Origin: Sphagnum compactum
Lineage: Eukaryota > Bryophyta > Sphagnopsida > Sphagnales
Direction of reading: 5' to 3'
NCBI GenBank assembly: GCA_965153455.1
Contig: OZ234493.1
Coordinates: 16,916,213 to 16,980,212 of the forward strand
Length of the DNA: 64,000 nucleotides
Shown: positions 46,937 to 60,600 of the stretch, one piece after another
Position numbering within the stretch: position 1 is the first letter of the stretch
How the letters are laid out: each line of letters begins with the position of its first letter
The notes under the pieces: generated by a model
What the model saw: the letters and a program-made list of their open reading frames with translations, nothing else
The model's database searches: none
What the model was told of the DNA's origin: nothing
Made by a program: the position numbers and the translations under genes

Positions 46937-48620
46937 TGTCGCAACCCTAGCCTTGGGCTCGCAACCAAGGCAAGGGCTTGCAAGGCTACGGGCCAAGAGG
47001 GAAGCCCGGGAGTCACATCTCGTGCTCCCGGGAGTGTAGGAAAGTGTGAGGGAATGACCCCTCACACTCCCAAAGGAATTCCCACTTTGGGAGTTGGAGT
47101 CCCGGTGGACTCCCGAATCTTAAAAAAATAATTGTAGGGGTCAGAACCCAATGGATTGAAGAGTTCCTTATATCATTGGAAAGCTATTAGAACTTATATG
47201 TTCAAAATGGGCTCGCATGACTCATTTGAACACTTTAAACACAAGTCATGGCCAAAAGAAGGTCTGGGAGTCAAATTGACAATTTGATTCTTGACCACTA
47301 AAAGTCGGGAATCGCCCCATTTTCCTTGCGTGTAGGTGGTGTGCAACATACCATTGGAAAGCTCTAGACGGGGCCTATAACTTTACTTCAGACCTCAGCT
47401 CAATCGAAGGTTTGCACGCAAAGTTATAGGCCCCCAAAGTTGCGGGAGTCCTAATTCTGGGAATTTTGGGACTCCCACTTGGGAGTTCGAGGACAAAATG
47501 CCATTTGGGTGCTAGTCCCATGGCCAAGCATAGAGTATACTATAAAGGGGAAGGTGGTGGCTTCCCCCAAGTCCGTGTCATGGTGAGTCTTGTGAATCCG
47601 AATTTGCCCGTGGCTCGTCCTAGCACCAAAAGTGCTCAAGCTATGCACTAACCAACTTGTTATTTGGTTTGTGCAGGTCCGTGTGAGTGATTGATTGCTT
47701 GTCATTCTTTCTTACATGCTCCCAAGCTCCTTGATAGACTCAAATATGAGTCTGGTTTGAAACAACGGAAGGGTAAAGAGTTTGGGCACATTCCCTGGCT
47801 CGTAGCACTTTGGGGGGTGGTGTAGAGGGGTGTGCTGGAGCTCCGGAATGAGACTAGGTAGAATTGAAAAATAATTAATCATTCACATAAATCTGCACAA
47901 AACCAAACAACAAGTTGGTTAGTGCATAGTGATAGCACTTTTGGTGCTAGGACGAGCTACGGGCAACTTGGATTCACAAGACTCACCATGGCCCGAACTC
48001 GGGGGAAGCCACCACCTTCCTCCATATAGTATGCTCTGTGCTTGGGCACGGGGCCTGCACCTAAATGGCGTTTAGTCCTAGGACTCCCACCCGAAATTCC
48101 CACCATTGGGACTCTCGCTATTTTGGGGCCCATAACTTTGCATGTAGACCTTCGATTGAGCTAAATTTTGAAGCAAAGTTATAGCCCTTGTCAAGAGCTT
48201 TTCGATAGTATGCCACATGCCACCTACACGCAAGGAAATTGGGGCGATTCCTGACTTTTAGTGGTCGGGAGTCAAATTGTCAATTTGACTCCCCACCCTT
48301 CTTTTGACTATAACTTGTGCTATAAGTGTCCAAATGGGTCATGCAAGCCCACATTGGGCATCTACGTTCCAAGAGCTTTCCAATTATATGAAGAACTCCT
48401 CAATCCATTGGGTTTTGACCCCTGCAATTACTCTCTGAAGATTCGGGAATCCACTGGGACTCCAACTCCCAAAGTGGGAGTTTCCTTGGGAGTGTGGGGG
48501 ACATTCCCTCACATTCTCCTACACTCCTGGGAGCACGAGATGTGGCTCCCAAGCCTCCTCTTTGGCCCGCACCCTTGTAAGCCTTCGCATTGGTCACGAA
48601 CCCAAGGTTAGGGTTACACA
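46937..48620. mobile_element. 1.7-kb palindromic pair of solo-LTR-family copies
   Basis: 46937-47714 is a plus-orientation copy starting TGTCGCAACCC but lacking about the last 180 bp. 47716-48620 is a nearly full copy in reverse orientation whose outer end reads TGTGTAACCC. The arms are diverged but collinear, so the locus could fold into a large hairpin. The pair lies inside LINE coding sequence with no clear target duplication (CCTAG left, TTTGG right). Confidence 0.75.
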
Positions 48621-48623
48621 TTT

Positions 48624-48960
48624 GGAGCACCTATAAGGTCAAGCCGTTGGCTTACCTACTTGCTCAACGCAAGCTAAGTTGGTTAGGGCATGTGGCCAGA
48701 CTGTCAGAAACCAGGTACTCGCACATTGCGCTATTTGAACAACTAAAGGGCGCCACGTATGGCTATGGCAGGTCGCCACAAACCTTTAGGTCTATTGTGT
48801 GCAAGGATCTCGAGGCAACTGGCATACCATTTTGGGGTGGGGAATGGTATGTGCAAGCGAAAGACAAACCACTTTGGCGCCAACTAGTTCAGGGCATACC
48901 GCCTATAAAGGCGGCGCCCGCGCCAATGCGCAAACAACCGGCTCACGCATGCAAATGTTA
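48624..48960 (+). pseudogene. LINE C-terminal region
   Basis: Open frame resuming the LINE protein after the palindrome: RKLSWLGHVARLSETRYSHI, then YGYGRSPQTFRSIVCKDLEA, ending HACKC and TAG. SWLGHVAR followed by a short basic/Cys tail is typical of LINE C-termini. Some residues that normally link it to the RT end are missing at the insertion point. Confidence 0.75.
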
Positions 48961-49020
48961 GGGGCTTGGGCTTTTGGTTTGGTCTGTGTGAGGGTTGGCA
49001 CCATCTAGTTCAAGCTAGAA

Positions 49021-50436
49021 GCCTTTGGCCTATGGGCAGAACCAGTAACATGCAACTGATACTGATCCAATCTGCTATTAAATTCAATACCACTAACCAC
49101 AAGGGTATGGAGTACTTAAATTTGAGGTAGGTTGCATGGGACTTTATGCTTTAAAATATTATTGTTGACTAGAGTATGATTATGAAGAGTACTACCATTG
49201 GCATGGATCGCAACCTCCAGCAAACCAACCTTTATTATGATGCGCATGGAACGACAAGCTTATCCTTGGGTGTTACCACTAAGAACTTCACACCCCAAAT
49301 TTATGAAACCCATTCAACTTCAGGACAACATAGGACTCACATAAAGAAACCTTTTCATTCCAAAAAATTTATCAAAAGGTTACCCAAATCATGTGGAATC
49401 AAAACTCTAATTAAATTTACAAAAGAATATGTTTTGATGTGGAATATGAATGCATAAGGAAAAAGTTTCAAGACTGTCACACCACGGATTTTTTTGACTA
49501 GGAACACAAAAGGAATCTATTTTTTGGAATTTTTTCTTAGATGTTAATTTTTTAAAATACTTCAAATGCCAACCTACTTGATGTCTTTATAGATAATTGA
49601 TTGAATCAATTTTCATTTAGTTATGAATTTTTGAAGTCAAAATTATGAAGTCCTACATGGCCATTGATGTCAAGAACACAAATAATAACTATTTTCGTGA
49701 CTAGTTTGGATCATTCCCTTGTGCATGTACTAAATGAACAAGAAAAAATATCTAATGTGTAAGTGTAGGGACATTAAAAGAAAAAAGTCAAGAACTAGGT
49801 CAGGAATGGTAAGGAATGGTTTAGGAATCAAAATGTTAATGCATATTAAAGGTTTTTGGGTGTTCATTATTTTTCATGAGTGTGTGCATAGGTGGGGAAA
49901 ACATAGCCCACCTAGTCCAATCAAATAAACCAATGTATAAGTAAATGGAATCTTTTTTTAAAAATTGGGTCCAACTTTCCTGTGATTTTGGCAAGGTGGT
50001 TCCTAATAGTACCACCCTAGGAAAAATGTTATTGGAAACTATTCCAAACCATGTGGCAAGTCAAGTTCAAGTTGAACCTAGGCAATGGAAGTAATTGACA
50101 CACCATTGTTAAGAATTGGCTTGTTTCACAGATTTGGGTGATCACATGATGGAGGCGATTACTTGGAAAATCAACTATGAATACATGAATTTTCAAGCAA
50201 ATGATGTTCATTAAGGAAAATCTAAAATAAATGCTACTAATAATGTTTATGTTCAATACATATGTCATTTACTATTTTTATGTAGATCATTACAACCTAT
50301 CAAGAAATGATACATAATTAATAATATAGTGCAACTTTAATGTTTATTCATTTTTATACAAATAATTTTTAAAAAATAAATTAGGATAAAAACTCATTAA
50401 ACACTAATGTACCCTATGTCATTGGCCCAAGTTTGA
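49021..50436. other. Spacer before copy B
   Basis: AT-rich. A 93-codon frame at 49176-49457 has no motif. 50220-50400 resembles one unit of the 305-bp repeat family of copies A and B. No gene seen. Confidence 0.5.
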
Positions 50437-51280
50437 ATGCATTCAATTGAATTTTCCTTCCAAACCTTTTTTTGCAATTTGTTTGAATTTCCAATAACAA
50501 TACCCACTAATACTTCAATAATATTGTTCACATTTTAGGTATCAAAATTATAAAATCAATGTTGTTAAATCAAACTTGGTGTGGGCTTTCCAATAATACC
50601 AAGAATGCCCCCATATTCTAATAATTTTTTTAATCTTGGTTTTATTTTTTAATTCAATGAAAAAATGGTTCAACAATCAATAGAATCCACACCATAACTC
50701 CAAATATTCTAAACCAAGTTAGCGCACCCCTATCCATTGAGAACATTTTTATGATAAGTCCTATGGCATAACCTAAAACATTATGGTTTGGGAGATATCA
50801 TTATGAAAAAACAAAACAAATTACCTTCCTTCATGGATAGATAACGTAACATGTGTTGCCCGCCACAAGTGTGGACACACTCAGCTCATTTTCCCTTTTA
50901 ATCCCAATTTTTTTCTAATTTGTATAAATTTTCAACAACAAAATTCATTCAAAATTCAATATCTTCCACACCTTAAATATGAAAATTATGAAACAAATTT
51001 CATTAAATTTGACTCCGCAACTATTTTCCAACAACGTACACCAAATACACCTTTGGATTCAAATACAATTTTTATTTATGATTTTATTAATGATTACTAA
51101 GAAAATGGTTCAATAATCAATAACCTTTGCATCGTAGCTCCAAAAAATTTCAACTTAAGTCAATGCACCCCTACTGATTGTTAGGTTTTCAAAGACATCA
51201 ATAGCATTGCATGAAACAATTTGGTTTGGGAAATTTCAACTTGATAAAACAAAACAAAATTAACCAACTACATTCATAAA
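50437..51280. repeat. Two degenerate ~450-bp units at the left edge of copy B
   Basis: 50437-50885 and 50886-51280 share the order 'caatttgtttgaattt', 'caacaa', 'tcaaaatt', 'aaaatggttcaa', 'caatcaataa', 'gcacccctat'. The second unit is the counterpart of the start of copy A. Confidence 0.55.
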
Positions 51281-52230
51281 TAGATTAAATTACATGTAAA
51301 TTTTTTTTGTATTAAATGAATGGTTATTTATGATGCAATTTTTTTGTGTATATAAATAATAAACTTTGATTTTAAAATAAAATTTAAGAAAATTTTGAAC
51401 TATAAGTTTGTAATATTGTGCATGTTCAATACACCTAATTATTATTTATATGTAACTGAATTTTTTTTTACAATATATCAAATAATGATACGTAATTAAT
51501 ACTTTTGTGGAACTCTAATGTTTATTCATTTTTCTAGACATGATATTTGAATATTTGCTTTAAATTGTAATAAATTTTCTTTAAACATTAAACTACATGT
51601 AAATTATATTTGTGTACATGAATGGTTATGTATAATGCAAATATTATTTGTGCATATAAATATATAAATTTAATTTCGAAATAAATTTTAAGGAAATTCT
51701 GAAATATGAATTTGTAATAATGTATGTTCAATATATGTAATTTATTATTTATTTTTAAATCAAATGTTAATATACAACAAATCAAGTAATTATGCATAAT
51801 TAATAATTTTGTGGAACTTAAATTTTTATTCATTTTTATACATATGATGTCTTAATTTTTTTTTAATTAAAATAAAAATTCATTGATTGTTAAGGTACAA
51901 TAAATGTTTTTTTTATAGATGAATGGGTCATTGGTTATGTATGATGATTTTTTTGTAGGCGTATAAATATTAAAATTTAATTTGAAAATAAATTTTAAGG
52001 AAATTTTGAAATATAAGTCAACTTAATAATGTGTATGCTCAATACATGCATAATTTATTATTTCTATGTAAGTTCAATTTCAGTTTACAACATATCAAAT
52101 AATGATACCTAATTAAAAAAATTTCGAATATGTTCAATACATTTGTAATTTATTACTTTCATGCAGATTAATTTTAATTTACAACATATCATGTAATGAT
52201 ACATAATTAATATTTTTTAGAAATTTAATT
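51281..52230. repeat. 305-bp degenerate tandem repeat, copy B
   Basis: Counterpart of 490-1390 with the same unit order and spacing. Confidence 0.65.
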
Positions 52231-54648
52231 TTTATTCTAGTGTTGGCTATTAGTTCCAATAAGTTTTCATTCTTTCGTTTTATTATCATTCTATATTTAT
52301 TTGTTTATGATTAAATTATAATAATTATTGGAATATTTAGAAAATATATTTAGTAAATTATTATATAATTTCAGAGATTATTTTCATTTAACACTACTAT
52401 ACTTTGAGATATATTTTCTATATATTTTTCTTGTTTAATATCTATTATACTAGTTCATAAAAGTTCTGAAAGGTTAGATAAAAAGATGAATAATAATAGT
52501 TAAATAACTAGCCTAGCCTAACTACTAGTTACAATATTATTATTAATGTTGTTGTTGTATTTATAGCTAATTATTAATTATCACTACAATTTAATAATTA
52601 ATTTAATTAAAATATCATTTAAATTTTATTATTGAATATTTATATTTGAGTTAATTAATTGTTTTATGAAATGTTAATAAGAAGTTATAAAAGATTTGGA
52701 AATTCTAAAAATTTCAGTAATAATTAATAAATAAATAGATAATTACATTTCATTACTGATTTTCTTTAAAATAACTAATAACCATATTACTTGATAAATG
52801 ATGATAATATGTTTAATTGTTTAACTTACATAACTATACTTTTAAAATACTCATTAAACAATTACTATAAGTAATTAAAGTAAGTAGCTAAATCTAGGCT
52901 AGGTAGATTATTAGTTTAAGTCTAGGCCTAACTAAGCTTAGCCTAGCTTATACAATTATATTACAACTATTTGAGTTGCAATTAGGTTACAATTGTATTA
53001 CAACTAGATTACAACTAAGTTTTTTATCCCATATTGTTTGGCTTCCATTCCAAGAATCCAAACTATATAGAGGAGTGCACTAAGATTGTTAAAGAACACA
53101 ATAAACATGAAAATGTAATAGCCATTTGGGATGAGCCAATAAAAAAGGTTCAACCCTAAAGGTTAAACCAAATGAAATAGGATTTCATTTATTAATTGCC
53201 AAATGGCCGAGGTCTAGGCCTAACATAGGTGTTTAAGTCCAACCCTAACTTAAGCCTAAATTAAATGGCCTATTTAATATTAGCCTAAATGCCTAGGTTT
53301 CGACGTAACTTATGCTTAGGCACCATGTGGCCTAGCCTATTGATGTGGATGTACCATGTGTCATCTAACTATTTGTTGACCCCAAAATTTGTGAATGTGC
53401 CATGTATCAACATTGTGACTATGCCATGCGTCACCAAACAATTGGCCAAATGTTCAACTTACATAGTTGCAACCTAATTGAAATTGTAATTATATTTTTG
53501 GGTGACGTCATGCTTAATCAATGGATGAAGTTCATCCATGAGTCAAATCTAGTTGACAACATCCCTTGACTAGATTGGTATAACAATTTTCAACTAAATT
53601 GGCAAGTAGTGGCATGTAATGGTTATTGTTGTGGTGTTGACACGTGGCATACACTTTCGACTATAATTTCATTCTTGACTTGTACTTGTCGACATTACTA
53701 GTTAATAGTTGTACAAAATATTTCCCAGTTGCAAAAAACAAGTTGCAACTATATGTGTAGTTTTTGACTTGGTTTATAGTTGAACACTAGTTGAAAACAT
53801 AATTGCAAAAGGGGGGTTTTCTACTAGTATTTTAGTTTTACAGGGATTAGCACAATTCGTATCTCCCAAGAATTATTGTGGTGTTTTCTTTACAATCTTA
53901 TAGATGTGGATGCACTACTGCACTCACATCCACAATTCAACCTCTTAGGGTTGAATATTTATTTTGTAGAGTCAAGATCAAACTCTTAAGAAATTTTCCT
54001 TAAGAATAGAACATGTATTTCCAAAATTTGAACTTTCCAGCATTGTGGTTCTCTTCTTTTTTAATTAAATTTTGTTTGACATGGAGGTGCAAATATAATA
54101 GTTAAAGGATATAATTGTAAGCTCCATAATGTAATGTAGCAATGCCCCATTTGTATCATAACATCTAACAATTGTTGATATGTGGTTGGATAGTGGGTCA
54201 AGTGGCATCCAAGGGGTACAATATTATTAGTAGGAACTGAAGATTTCATAATTTGGCTTTGGAATGTTAAAACTGTTTCTTACAAGGCAGTGCTACATTA
54301 GGCCATGGTGGATCAATCACTTACATAGATTTTACTTCTAATGGTACCTTATGTTTTCCTTCAAAAACATTAAAAAAAAAAGACAAAAAAAATAAATTGA
54401 AAACATTTGATGATCCTTTGTATACTATTATGAAAATTCAAATGTTGAGGTATTGACACAATCTAAACATAGTCCATAGACAATGGGAACAATTGTAGAA
54501 AAGGCTTCACATAAAAACATTCATAGCATGTTTAAACAAGTTCCTTGATCATGTTGAGCACATTAGCACTAAGATTTGTGTGAGGTTGCATTTGCATCCA
54601 TATATGCCTACAAATGAAGAATTGTTCATGCATTAGTTTAATTTTAAT
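52231..54648. other. 3' flank of copy B kinase gene, no separate gene seen
   Basis: Collinear with 1391-4186 of copy A but lacking the 324-bp insertion and two of the three 46-bp units. No gene supported. Confidence 0.55.
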
Positions 54649-56138
54649 TCACAATTCATTGCACAACAAAAGATCAAGTCTAATTTCTTTGAGACACCTA
54701 CAAATAATTGAGAATTTTGGGCGTTCATGTGGATTAGGTGCCCAACACTCCTTGATCAACGAGAGTAATTGTGCAAGGTCACTGTTGTTGGAAGGCAAAG
54801 ATGGCCTTTCATGTTGTGGGGAACTAATTCTTTCAAGCACTCTTATTGGGGGGTTACCAAAAGGGTGCAAATTTCCAGATAAAATTTGTGAGCACATGAT
54901 TCCAAAGCTATAAACATCAGCCTTTTGTGCAGAATAATTTTCCCCAAAAGCCTCCGGTGCCCTCCATGGAGCTGCTCCACAAATCTTGGATTGCAACATT
55001 GATGCAGAGGTATTGACCTTTGTCTTTGCCAAACCAAAATCTGCCAACTTCACCTCAGCATACCCAGCTGCAGATAATTCAGGGTTTGTGTTGGGAGAAA
55101 CCAAGATGTTATTAGGTTTGAGGTCACGATGTACAACATCTTGTCCATGCAAGTATTCCATACCTAAAGTAATTTGTAACATAATGTCAATGGCTGCTTG
55201 AGGTGTGAATGGATAACGGCGTGAAACCTTTCGTTCCTTGATGTGTCTTTCTAGATTTCTGGGCATGAGCTCCATCAAAATTGAACACTTGGTAGAATCT
55301 TGATGGCAACATATCAATTGCACAATATGTGGATGGTTCAAGTTAGCCATGATTCCAACTTCATTTGCAAAATCACGGATTTGATCCTCATTATCAAAAG
55401 GATTAAAGGATTTTTCAGCACATACCATCCCAAACCATGTGCATTCAGAAACTGCTCCAAATGTGCCTAGCCCCAAAAAATTTCCTGGCTGTGTTTCCAA
55501 ATTGGTGGTCCACATAAACCATGGAAGTGGACCCTCTTGTGGGTTGTTGGCACTCATAACATTTTGAACCCTTTTTTGCAAATAATTTGCAAGCTTGATT
55601 TTTGCTCTTGTTTTAGAATCACCAGTAAGTCCATCCATTGGTTGCTGATGAAGCTCCACAATGTGCGCATTCCAAAACTGTTCATTATTACTTAGATCTT
55701 GCCTTTTGAGTTGTTCAAATCTCAAATGAACAGATTCCCATGTATAATCTTCATCCTTCTTTAACAACCTTGTGCACCATTGCCAATCAACAACAACAGC
55801 AACAAATGCATGCACATTGTTCATTTGTGCCAATAATGATTTGAGTTTCCTTGACACATCACTGCACTCTTGCACAATCAAGTCTGCTTTCTTCACAATG
55901 CGAAACAACTCTTTATATATTGGTGTTGCCCAAGTCTTGTTCATGAGATAAGACTTGCTGGCCACTATTGTGTCCACCATGCACTTGCACTGCAAGACAT
56001 TCACCTGTAGTTTTGAATTTTGGCTCGATGCTCGATCATCCAAGTCATGTATGGCTATTAAAGTCCTTTCTTTGAGAACTTCTCTGCTAGCAGAGTTTAG
56101 TGAAGTTGTTGTGAAGGTGACCTCAATATCATTGGCAC
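54649..56138 (-). CDS. TPR-kinase gene, copy B, last exon: helical region plus protein kinase domain
   Basis: Same length and limits as the copy A exon and fully open to its TAA. The two proteins differ at about 45-50 of 495 positions and the DNA at about 77 of 1490 by eye count. All catalytic motifs remain: GLGTFGAV, the second Lys of the beta-3 motif (AKK became AEK, keeping the catalytic residue), FANEV, HRDLKPNN, DFGLAK, WRAPE and CW...ERPKF. Changes cluster in the N-terminal helical region. The acceptor CCTGTAG|GTGCC is intact. Because the upstream TPR exon of this copy is broken, the exon may be read only from a shorter transcript, or may be a recently orphaned exon. Confidence 0.82.
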
Positions 56139-57225
56139 CTACAGGAACACAATTCAAAGTATATGAAAGATGTAATGTCACATCTATGTGAAACATGAAT
56201 CACAATTATGCTTAGTTCAACAATATAATTCAAGGTACAAATATGCATCTAAGAGCAAAAAACCATGTTGAATAGTGGTGAAAACTATGGATTTTTTCAC
56301 ATATGTTTTTGTTTTGACATTTTAAAGATATGTTAATCATTTAAAGTTGTGTTAAATGACTAATATGAATGTTGAGGAAGTCATAATATAAGTTCATTCA
56401 ATTAAATTTTGGGTTTTGGGTTTAGTAAGTGACGTTTAAACTTGAACATGTGTTACGTGAGATTATGGTTTATTTTTCAAAGGACTATATGAAGGACTAT
56501 TTTAATAAAATAATTTTGATGGTAAAAAAAATTGGATGATAATAACCTACTACTCACATTCAAAAAAATATTCACAATTTAAAAGATATGGAATTTGAAA
56601 CTTTTAGAAATTCAAAGTATTTTTTAAAAATTTAAATTTGCAAAAGTCTTTTACACATGTAAATGGGGTGTAATGTGCATGACATAAAAAAAAAGTTGTA
56701 GTTTATGAAAAAGAAACAAAAACCTAAAGTAGTTAACATATTTTGATATGATTCAAAATTATGTTAAATTTACAAGATGAAATGCAAATCTTGGCAAATT
56801 TTACACACTTCAAAAATTTCATATTTATTCAACAATGATTAACACAAAAAATGTGATCTATTGGGGCAACTATATATGTATTTAATAACAAGTTGAAAAA
56901 TATTTCATTCAAAAATTATTTCATATGAAAAAGTGATAAAGGAACAAAAATGATTCATAGTCCTTTTATAATGTAATCTTGTTGGCTCTTTTGTGTGTAC
57001 TTGCACCTTTCAACAAACTTTTGCATGTGCAAGACTTGTATGTTAGCCCATGACAATATGTGTGTGTTTGTGAAGTCCTTTTTAATGAAGGTATGACAAA
57101 AACCAAATCTACTAATTATGATCCATGACTATCCTTTTCACTACTCTATTTTGTATCAGCTTCATTTGTGTTACTTCATGTAGACCATGAACATGGAACC
57201 TACAACAAGAGTGTAAGTAGAATAC
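56139..57225 (-). other. Intron 2 of copy B TPR-kinase gene
   Basis: Donor AAAAG|GTATTC and acceptor TGTAG|GT are conserved with copy A, as is the phase. No gene inside. Confidence 0.7.
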
Positions 57226-57378
57226 CTTTTAGCTTAGCCTGATAACCATTTGAAGCATCTTCTAATGTGGACTCATCACCATCCAAAACATCCTTTAGCT
57301 CGAAGTGCATGTCTTCCACCTCTTCCTCTATTGTGCAACTCAAGTAATGGTTTGAACTTTCATTGACACCATCATTAT
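57226..57378 (-). CDS. TPR-kinase gene, copy B, acidic linker exon
   Basis: 153 nt, same length, phase and splice sites as copy A (6756-6908), with about 7 amino-acid changes and no stop. Encodes NDGVNESSN, EEEVEDMHFEL and DGDESTLEDASNGY. The preserved frame next to diverged intron sequence supports it as a true exon. Confidence 0.72.
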
Positions 57379-57686
57379 CTACTCCATTCCATGCACAGAA
57401 TAAATATGTTAGGATCCAAATATGACATATCTAGACGAAAAATGACCGCAATACCAACCGATGGCACAAACCAAGGCATTTGTTTATAAAAAAAAAATGT
57501 TTAAGTGAAAATATCATAGACATTGAAGGCTTCTTTTAGTATTATTTTGAATGACAAAAAATGTTTTTTTTCAGAATTAACAAAACCAAGGTCAATCAAA
57601 AGTGAGTGAGACATGGTGAATTAGGATAATAAATCATCTCATGAATGTTACTTGATTAGTGTGTTGTAAATTGGTTATTGAATCGC
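57379..57686 (-). other. Intron 1 of copy B TPR-kinase gene, with GC donor
   Basis: The donor reads ATGACAG|GCGATT, where copy A has GT. The branch point TCCTAAC and acceptor GGAGTAG remain. GC donors can work but are usually weaker. Without splicing, the TPR frame ends at 57634. The intron is about 110 bp longer than in copy A. Confidence 0.6.
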
Positions 57687-60600
57687 CTGTCATGAGAAGA
57701 TGTTTAAGAACACTTGGTTGGCTGTAAATTGATGAGAAATTTGGCCAGTTACTTGCCTCCACATCCCAACATTGCTCTATCAAGAATGGGTTTTCAATAT
57801 GAACATCAACCTTATCAAGGTCCTTAAAGCCTCCAACATAATCTTGCATGTTCCTTTTAACGTCTTCATGACTCTTCAAAGTGGATGCATTGTTTGGTTC
57901 AAGAACATCAGCCTTGTCAAGGTCCTCCAAGGCTCCAACATAGTCCTCCAAGTTCCTTTTGATTCTTCCACGAGTCTTCAAAGTGAAGGCATTGTCTGGT
58001 TCAAGAACACTAGCCTTCTCAAGGTCCTCCAAGGCTCCTTCATAATCTTTCAACACATATTTGACATTTCCACGAGTCCTCAAAATGAAGGCATTGTTTG
58101 GTTCAAAAACGTCAGCCTTGTCAAGGTCCTCCAAAGCTCCAACATAGTCCTCCAAATTCCTTTTGACTCTTCCACGAGTCTTCAAAGTGAAGGCATTGTT
58201 TGGTTCAAGAACATTAGCCTTCTCAAGGTCCTCCAAGGCTCCTTCATAGTCCTTCAACACATATTTGACATTTCCACGAGTGCTCAAAGTGAAGGCATTG
58301 TTTGGTTCAAGAACATCAGCCTTCTCAAGGTCCTCCAAGGCTCCAACATAATCCTGCAAGTTCATTTTGACATTTCCACGAGTCTTCAAAGTGAAGGCAT
58401 TGTTTGGTTCAAAAACATCAGCCTTGTCAAGGTCTTCCAAGGCTCCTTCATAGTCCTCCAAGTTCCTTTTGACTCTTCCACGAGTGCTCAAAGTGAAAAC
58501 ATTGTTTGGTTGAAAACCATCAGCCTTGTCAAGGTCCTCCAAGGCTCCTTCATAATCCTTCAACACATATTTGACATTTCCACGAGTGCTCAAAGTGAAG
58601 GCATTGTTTGGTTCAAGAACATTAGCCTTGTCAAGGTCCTCCAAGGCTCCAACATAATCTTCCAAGTTCCTTTTTACTCTTCCACGAGTGCTCAAAGTGA
58701 AGGCATTGTTTGGTTCAAGAACATCAGCCTTGTCAAGGTCCTCCAAGGCTCCAACATAATCCTCCAAATTTCTTTTGACATTTCCACGAATCATCAAAGT
58801 GGATGCATTGTTTGGGTCAAGAACATCAGCCATGTCAAAGTCCTTCAAGGCTCCAAACATAATCCTGCAAGTTCCTTCTGACATTTCCACGAATCATCAA
58901 AATGGATGCATTGTTTGGGTCAAGAACATCAGCCTTGTCAAGGTCCTCCAAGGCTCCAACATAATCCTCCAAGTTCCTTTTGACATTTCCACGAGTCCTC
59001 AAAGTGGATGCATTGTTTGGTTCAAGAACATCAACCTTATCAAGGTCCTCCAAGGCTCCAACATAATCCTCCAAGTTCCTTTTGACTCTTCCACGAGTCT
59101 TCAAAGTGAAAACATTGTTTGGTTCAAGAACATTAGCCTTCTCAAGGTCCTCCAAGGCTCCTTCATAGTCTTTCACCACATATTTAACATTTCCACGAGT
59201 GCTCAAAGTGAAAGCATTGTTTGGTTCAAAAACATCAGCCTTGTCCAGGTTCTCCAAGGCTCCAACATAGTCCTGTAAATTCATTTTAACATTTCCACGA
59301 GTCTTCAAAGTGAAGGCATTGTTTGGTTCAAGAACATCAGCTTTGTCAAGGTCCTCCAAGGCTCCTTCATAGTCCTTCAATACATATTTGACATTTCCAC
59401 GAGTGCTGAAAGTGAAAGCATTGTTTGGTTCAAGAACATTAGCCTTGTCAAGGTCCTCCAAGGCTCCAACATAGTCCTCCAAGTTTTTTTTGACATTTCC
59501 ACGAATCATCAAAGTGGATGCATTGTTTGGTTCAAGAACATCAGCTTTGTCAAGGTCTTCCAAGGCTCCAACATAATCCTCCGAGTTCCTTTTGACATCT
59601 CCACGAATCATCAAAGTGAAGGCATTGTTTGGGTCAAGAACATTAGCCTTGTCAAGGCCCTCCAAGGCTCCAACATAATGCTCTAAATTCTTTTTGACAT
59701 CTCCACAAATCATCAAAATGGATGCATTGTTTGGATCAAGAACATTAGCCTTGTCAAGGTCCTCCAAGGCTCCAATATAGCCCTTCAAATTCCTTTTGAC
59801 ATCTCCACGAATCATCAACGTGAAGGCATTGTTTGGTTCAAGAACATCGGCCTTGTCAAGGTCCTGCAAGGCTCCAACATAGTCTTCCAAGTTCCTTTTG
59901 ACATTTCCACGAATCATCAAAGTGAAGGCATTGTTTGGGTCAAGAACATCGGTCATGTCAAGGTCTTCCAAGGCTCCAACATAGTCTTACAAGTTCCTTT
60001 TGACATTTCCACGAATCATCAAAATTGATGCATTGTTTGGGTCAAGAACATTAGCCTTCTCAAGGTCCTCCAAGGCTCCAACATAATTCTGCAAGTTCCT
60101 TTTGACTCTTCCACGAGTTTTCAAAATGAAGGCATTGTTTGGTTCAAGAAAATTAGCTTTCTCAAGGTCCTCCAAGGCTCCTTCATAGTCCTTCAACACG
60201 TATTTGACATTTCCACGAGTGCTCAAAGTGAAGGCATTGTTTGGTTCAAGAACATCAACCTTTTCAAGGTCCTCCAAGGCTCCTACATAGTCTTGCAAGT
60301 TCATTTTGACATTTCCACGAGTCTTCAAAGTGAAGGCCTTGTTTGGGTCAAGAATATCAGCCGTGTCAAGGTCTTCCAAGGCTCCTTCATAGTCCTTCAA
60401 CACATATTTAACATTTCCACGAGTGCTCAAAGTGAAGGCATTGTTTGGGTCAAGAACATCAGCCGTGTCAAGGTCCTCCATGGCTCCAACATAGTCCTCC
60501 AAGTTCATTTTGACATTTCCACGAGTGCTCAAAATGAAGGCATTGTTTGGATCAAGAACATCAACCGTGTCAAGGTCCTCCAAGGTTCCAACATAGTCTT

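Larger units (their letters stand above)
44040..49020 (+). mobile_element. GC-rich non-LTR retrotransposon (LINE), decayed
   Basis: A sharp rise in G+C marks the element. It encodes, in order, an AP-type endonuclease, a reverse transcriptase and a C-terminal region typical of LINE ORF2 proteins, in broken frames. A 1.7-kb palindromic insertion (46937-48620) splits it. The exact ends, a poly-A tail and a target duplication were not found; the limits follow composition and the last recognisable coding text. Confidence 0.8.
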
